NCBI RefSeq assembly: GCF_014648275.1
Contig: NZ_BMQU01000022.1
Location: 1 to 64,000 of the forward strand
Length of the DNA: 64,000 nucleotides
From: Pseudomonas laurentiana
GTDB lineage: Bacteria > Pseudomonadota > Gammaproteobacteria > Pseudomonadales > Pseudomonadaceae
Direction: 5' to 3'
The notes under the pieces: model-generated
Databases searched by the model: none
What the model was told of the DNA's origin: nothing
What the model saw: the letters and a program-made list of their open reading frames with translations, nothing else
Position numbers and translations under genes: made by a program
Shown here: positions 61,064 through 64,000 of the stretch, piece by piece
Position numbering within the stretch: the stretch's first letter is position 1
Layout of the letters: every line of letters begins with the position of its first letter

Positions 61064-62206
61064 ATGCCATGCCCGACCAGCAGCGCCGCGTCGCTGCGTC
61101 CGTTCCAGCAACTGACCCATCCCCGCGAAGTGATTCGCCAGTTCACGCCCAACTGGTTCGCCGTCACCATGGGGACCGGCGTTCTTGCCTTGGCACTCAA
61201 GCAGGCGCTGCCAGCGCTGAGTGGCGTGGCCGAGGCTTTGTGGCTGCTGACTATCGGCTTGTTCATTCTATTCAGCGCAATGTATGCGGCGCGCTGGTTG
61301 TTGTACTTCCATGAGGCGCGCAGGATCTTTGCCCACGCTACGGTTTCGATGTTCTTTGGAACGATTCCGATGGGCCTGGCAACGATTCTCAATGGTGCCC
61401 TGGTGTTCGGTCTTGAGCGCTGGGGGCAGGGCATCGTGCCCTGGATCGAGGTGCTGTGGTGGTTCGACGTGGTGCTGGCCGTGCTCTGCGGCGTGGTCAT
61501 TCCGTACCTGATGTTCACCCGTCAGGAGCACAGCATCGATCAAATGACCGCCGTCTGGTTGTTGCCGGTGGTGGCTGCCGAAGTGGCGGCGGCCAGTGGC
61601 GGCCTGTTGGCGCCACATCTGGCGGATACGCATCAGCAATTCCAGGTGCTGATCGTCAGCTATGTATTGTGGGCGGTCTCGCTGCCGGTGGCGTTCAGTA
61701 TCCTGACCATCCTCTTGTTGCGCATGGCCTTGCACAAGTTGCCTCACGCCAGCATGGCGGCCTCAAGTTGGCTGGCCTTGGGACCGATTGGCACTGGCGC
61801 CTTGGGTATGTTGCTGCTGGGCAGCGATGCACCTGCCGTATTTGCCGCCAATGGTCTGGGCGGGCTTGGCGAGATCGCCCGGGGTATTGGTCTGATTGCC
61901 GGCATCGTCTTGTGGGGGTGTGGCTTGTGGTGGTTGCTGACGGCAGTGCTTATTACCCTGCGATACATGCGCCACGGGATGCCGTTCAACCTTGGCTGGT
62001 GGGGTTTTACCTTTCCGTTGGGGGTGTACGCCTTGGCCACGCTGAAGCTCGCTGCCTGGCTTGAGTTGGGTTTCTTTCAGGTTATCGGCAGTGGGTTGGT
62101 GCTGGCGCTGATCGCGCTCTGGTTGCTGGTGGCCAGCCGCACACTGCGTGGTGCCTGGCGTGGTGAGCTGTTCGTGTCGCCCTGTATTGCGGATCTTCGG
62201 GCCTGA
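61064..62206 (+). CDS. TDT family transporter (TehA/SLAC1 type)
   Basis: A 380-residue membrane protein with about ten helices, of the tellurite-resistance/dicarboxylate transporter family (PNWFAVTMGTGVLALAL at the first helix). Bacterial members include TehA and Mae1-like carriers; the substrate is unknown. AGGAG precedes ATG 61064; the in-frame start at 61016 lacks this. It is divergent from the symporter-kinase. Confidence 0.85.
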   Translation: MPCPTSSAASLRPFQQLTHPREVIRQFTPNWFAVTMGTGVLALALKQALPALSGVAEALWLLTIGLFILFSAMYAARWLLYFHEARRIFAHATVSMFFGTIPMGLATILNGALVFGLERWGQGIVPWIEVLWWFDVVLAVLCGVVIPYLMFTRQEHSIDQMTAVWLLPVVAAEVAAASGGLLAPHLADTHQQFQVLIVSYVLWAVSLPVAFSILTILLLRMALHKLPHASMAASSWLALGPIGTGALGMLLLGSDAPAVFAANGLGGLGEIARGIGLIAGIVLWGCGLWWLLTAVLITLRYMRHGMPFNLGWWGFTFPLGVYALATLKLAAWLELGFFQVIGSGLVLALIALWLLVASRTLRGAWRGELFVSPCIADLRA

Positions 62207-62216
62207 CTTATCGATA

Positions 62217-62261
62217 GGTACTGGTCTTGCTGGTGGTTCGGTTGCGGGCAAGACCGGCTCC
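62217..62261. repeat. REP-like hairpin after the TDT gene
   Basis: TGGTCTTGC pairs with GCAAGACCG, and the right arm contains GGCAAGACCGGCTCC, the same core as the hairpins after nrdA and dctA. Confidence 0.55.
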
Positions 62262-62343
62262 AGCAAGGGCGTTTGTGCTACAACTGTGGCTTTTACGGCA
62301 CAGCTGGCCTCCAATAACAAAGCCCCACGCAGGTACACGGACG

Positions 62344-64000
62344 ATGAGTCACCCCTCGCAATTCACATTGCTCGGCAAGCGGCGTTTTCTGCCGTTTTTC
62401 ATTACCCAGTCGCTGGGTGCCTTCAATGACAACATCTTCAAGCAGTCGCTGATTCTCGCCATTCTCTACAAGCTCAGTATCGAGGGTGACCGTTCGATCT
62501 GGGTCAACCTGTGTGCGCTGCTGTTTATCCTGCCGTTCTTTCTATTTTCGGCACTGGCCGGGCAGTTTGGTGAGAAGTTCGCCAAGGACGCATTGATTCG
62601 TGTGATCAAGCTGGCCGAGATCGGCATCATGGCGGTTGGTGCCATTGGTTTTCTCACCAATCACCTGGCGCTGATGCTGTTGGCGTTGTTTGCCATGGGC
62701 ACTCACTCAGCGTTGTTCGGCCCCGTCAAATACTCGATCTTGCCGCAGGCGCTGCATGAGGAAGAGTTGGTGGGCGGTAACGGCCTGGTTGAAATGGGCA
62801 CCTTTCTCGCCATCCTGGCGGGCACCATTGGCGCCGGTGTGATGATGTCCAGTGGGCACTATGCCCCTGTGGTTGCGACCGCCGTGGTATCGGTGGCTGC
62901 ACTGGGTTACCTGTCCAGCCAGTGGATTCCGCGTGCCGCCGCTGCTTCGCCACAGATGAAACTGGATTGGAATATCTTCACCCAGTCCTGGGCAACCCTG
63001 CGCCTGGGCTTGAATCAGACCCCGGCGGTGTCGCGTTCGATTGTCGGCAACTCCTGGTTCTGGTTTGTCGGGGCGATCTACCTCACTCAGATTCCTGCCT
63101 ATGCCAAGGACTGGTTACATGGCGACGAGACCGTGGTCACCCTGGTATTGACCCTCTTCTCAGTGGGTATCGCGGTCGGTTCGCTGTTGTGCGAGCGCCT
63201 TAGCGGACGCAAGGTCGAGATCGGCCTGGTGCCATTTGGCTCGTTTGGCCTGACCCTGTTTGGCCTGTTGTGGTGGTGGCATTCGGGCGATGTCGTGGCG
63301 GGTGCGCAGCCCTACGACTGGCTGACCCTGCTGGGCATGAGCCAGGCCTGGTGGATCATGCTGTCGATCCTGGGGCTGGGCGTGTTTGGCGGCTTTTATA
63401 TCGTACCGTTGTACGCGTTGATCCAGTCGCGTACCGCCGAAAACGAGCGGGCCCGGGTCATCGCTGCGAACAACATCCTCAATGCACTGTTCATGGTGGT
63501 CTCGGCCATTGTCACCATTGTGCTGTTGAGTGTGGTCGAACTGACCATTCCGCAACTGTTCCTGGTGGTCTCGCTGCTGAACATCGCGGTCAATACCTAC
63601 ATCTTCAAGATCGTTCCGGAATTCACCATGCGTTTCATGATCTGGCTGCTCAGCCATTCCATGTACCGTGTCGAGCACCGCGACCTTGAGCAGATTCCTG
63701 ATGACGGTGCCGCGCTACTGGTGTGCAATCACGTGTCTTTTGTCGATGCACTGTTGATCGGTGGTGCGGTGCGGCGACCTATCCGTTTCGTGATGTATTA
63801 CAAAATCTACCGTCTGCCGGTGCTCAACTTCATTTTCCGCACCGCCGGGGCCATCCCGATTGCCGGGCGCAAGGAGGACCCGCAAACCTACGAGCGGGCT
63901 TTCCAGAAAATTGCCGAGTACCTGCGTCAGGGTGAATTGGTGTGCATCTTTCCGGAAGGCAAACTGACCTCGGACGGTGAAATCGATGAGTTTAAAGGCG
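62344..64000 (+). CDS. LplT-Aas-like MFS/acyltransferase fusion, partial
   Basis: The frame from ATG 62344 is open to the window end (552 codons seen). Residues about 1-425 form an MFS domain (AFNDNIFKQSLILAILYKLS at the start, as in LplT lysophospholipid transporters). From about 445 an acyltransferase domain begins with NHVSFVDAL (NHx4D) and IFPEGKLT. It should import and re-acylate lysophospholipids, as LplT and Aas do in E. coli. The C terminus lies beyond the window. Confidence 0.85.
   Translation, partial: MSHPSQFTLLGKRRFLPFFITQSLGAFNDNIFKQSLILAILYKLSIEGDRSIWVNLCALLFILPFFLFSALAGQFGEKFAKDALIRVIKLAEIGIMAVGAIGFLTNHLALMLLALFAMGTHSALFGPVKYSILPQALHEEELVGGNGLVEMGTFLAILAGTIGAGVMMSSGHYAPVVATAVVSVAALGYLSSQWIPRAAAASPQMKLDWNIFTQSWATLRLGLNQTPAVSRSIVGNSWFWFVGAIYLTQIPAYAKDWLHGDETVVTLVLTLFSVGIAVGSLLCERLSGRKVEIGLVPFGSFGLTLFGLLWWWHSGDVVAGAQPYDWLTLLGMSQAWWIMLSILGLGVFGGFYIVPLYALIQSRTAENERARVIAANNILNALFMVVSAIVTIVLLSVVELTIPQLFLVVSLLNIAVNTYIFKIVPEFTMRFMIWLLSHSMYRVEHRDLEQIPDDGAALLVCNHVSFVDALLIGGAVRRPIRFVMYYKIYRLPVLNFIFRTAGAIPIAGRKEDPQTYERAFQKIAEYLRQGELVCIFPEGKLTSDGEIDEFKG

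Overview
The window is a Pseudomonas chromosome segment, most like the P. putida / P. fluorescens lineage. The evidence is the 5S rRNA tail at the left edge, uniformly GC-rich coding, and familiar Pseudomonas blocks: ldhA-gacS-two-component pair-cysM-rlmD-relA-mazG, purN-purM-DUF2066-perM-hda-nlpC-nlpC, cobO-cobB-bluB-cbiB-cobD-cobQ-cobU-cobT-cobC-cobS, and rmuC next to a CrbS/MxtR-type sensor. It is almost entirely core genome. I see no prophage, insertion sequence, CRISPR array or complete tRNA.

Layout. 1-1.4 kb: end of an rRNA operon, a VOC protein and a GFA-family protein. 1.4-6.4 kb: nrdB and nrdA on the minus strand, with a spacer holding three hairpins and an upstream region holding two NrdR-box-like sites 31 bp apart and a perfect DnaA box. 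6.5-11 kb: a translationally coupled response regulator, sensor kinase and FhuF-like ferric reductase, then a phosphopantetheinyl transferase and an exported dienelactone hydrolase. 11-19.7 kb: sigma-54-type dctA, sprT-like protease, Yip1 protein, ttcA, a Tag-like glycosylase, wrbA, arsC, a TlpA-like lipoprotein, a META lipoprotein and ldhA. 19.7-31 kb: gacS, a second two-component pair (pirRS-like, without the pirA receptor), cysM, rlmD, relA, mazG and DUF2058. 31-39 kb: DUF3108, purN-purM, DUF2066, perM, hda, two NlpC/P60 lipoproteins and an O-methyltransferase. 39-48 kb: an adenosylcobalamin riboswitch and a ten-gene, mostly overlapping cobalamin operon. 48-54.5 kb: a MarR regulator and MFS transporter sharing a palindromic operator, an unannotated 40-codon membrane ORF, a periplasmic glutathione peroxidase, DUF2798, LysR, FadL and two unknown proteins. 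54.5-64 kb: a gene-free stretch of about 0.9 kb, a Sel1 protein, rmuC, a symporter-kinase hybrid, a TDT transporter and the start of an LplT-Aas-like protein that runs off the window.

The genes fall into coherent groups: dNTP supply (nrdAB) and initiation control (hda) both linked to DnaA; stringent response (relA with mazG); global regulation (gacS and the CrbS-type sensor); and late cobalamin synthesis under riboswitch control. The most useful new observations are regulatory or small: the matched MarR operators, the NrdR/DnaA sites at nrdA, the DctD-like dyads and sigma-54 promoter at dctA, the 40-codon membrane ORF, the DnaA-box palindrome and stem-loops in the gene-free stretch, and the kinase-FhuF coupling. 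I did not find a clearly novel multi-gene system. All functional calls rest on reading motifs and remembered gene order; no database search was run.
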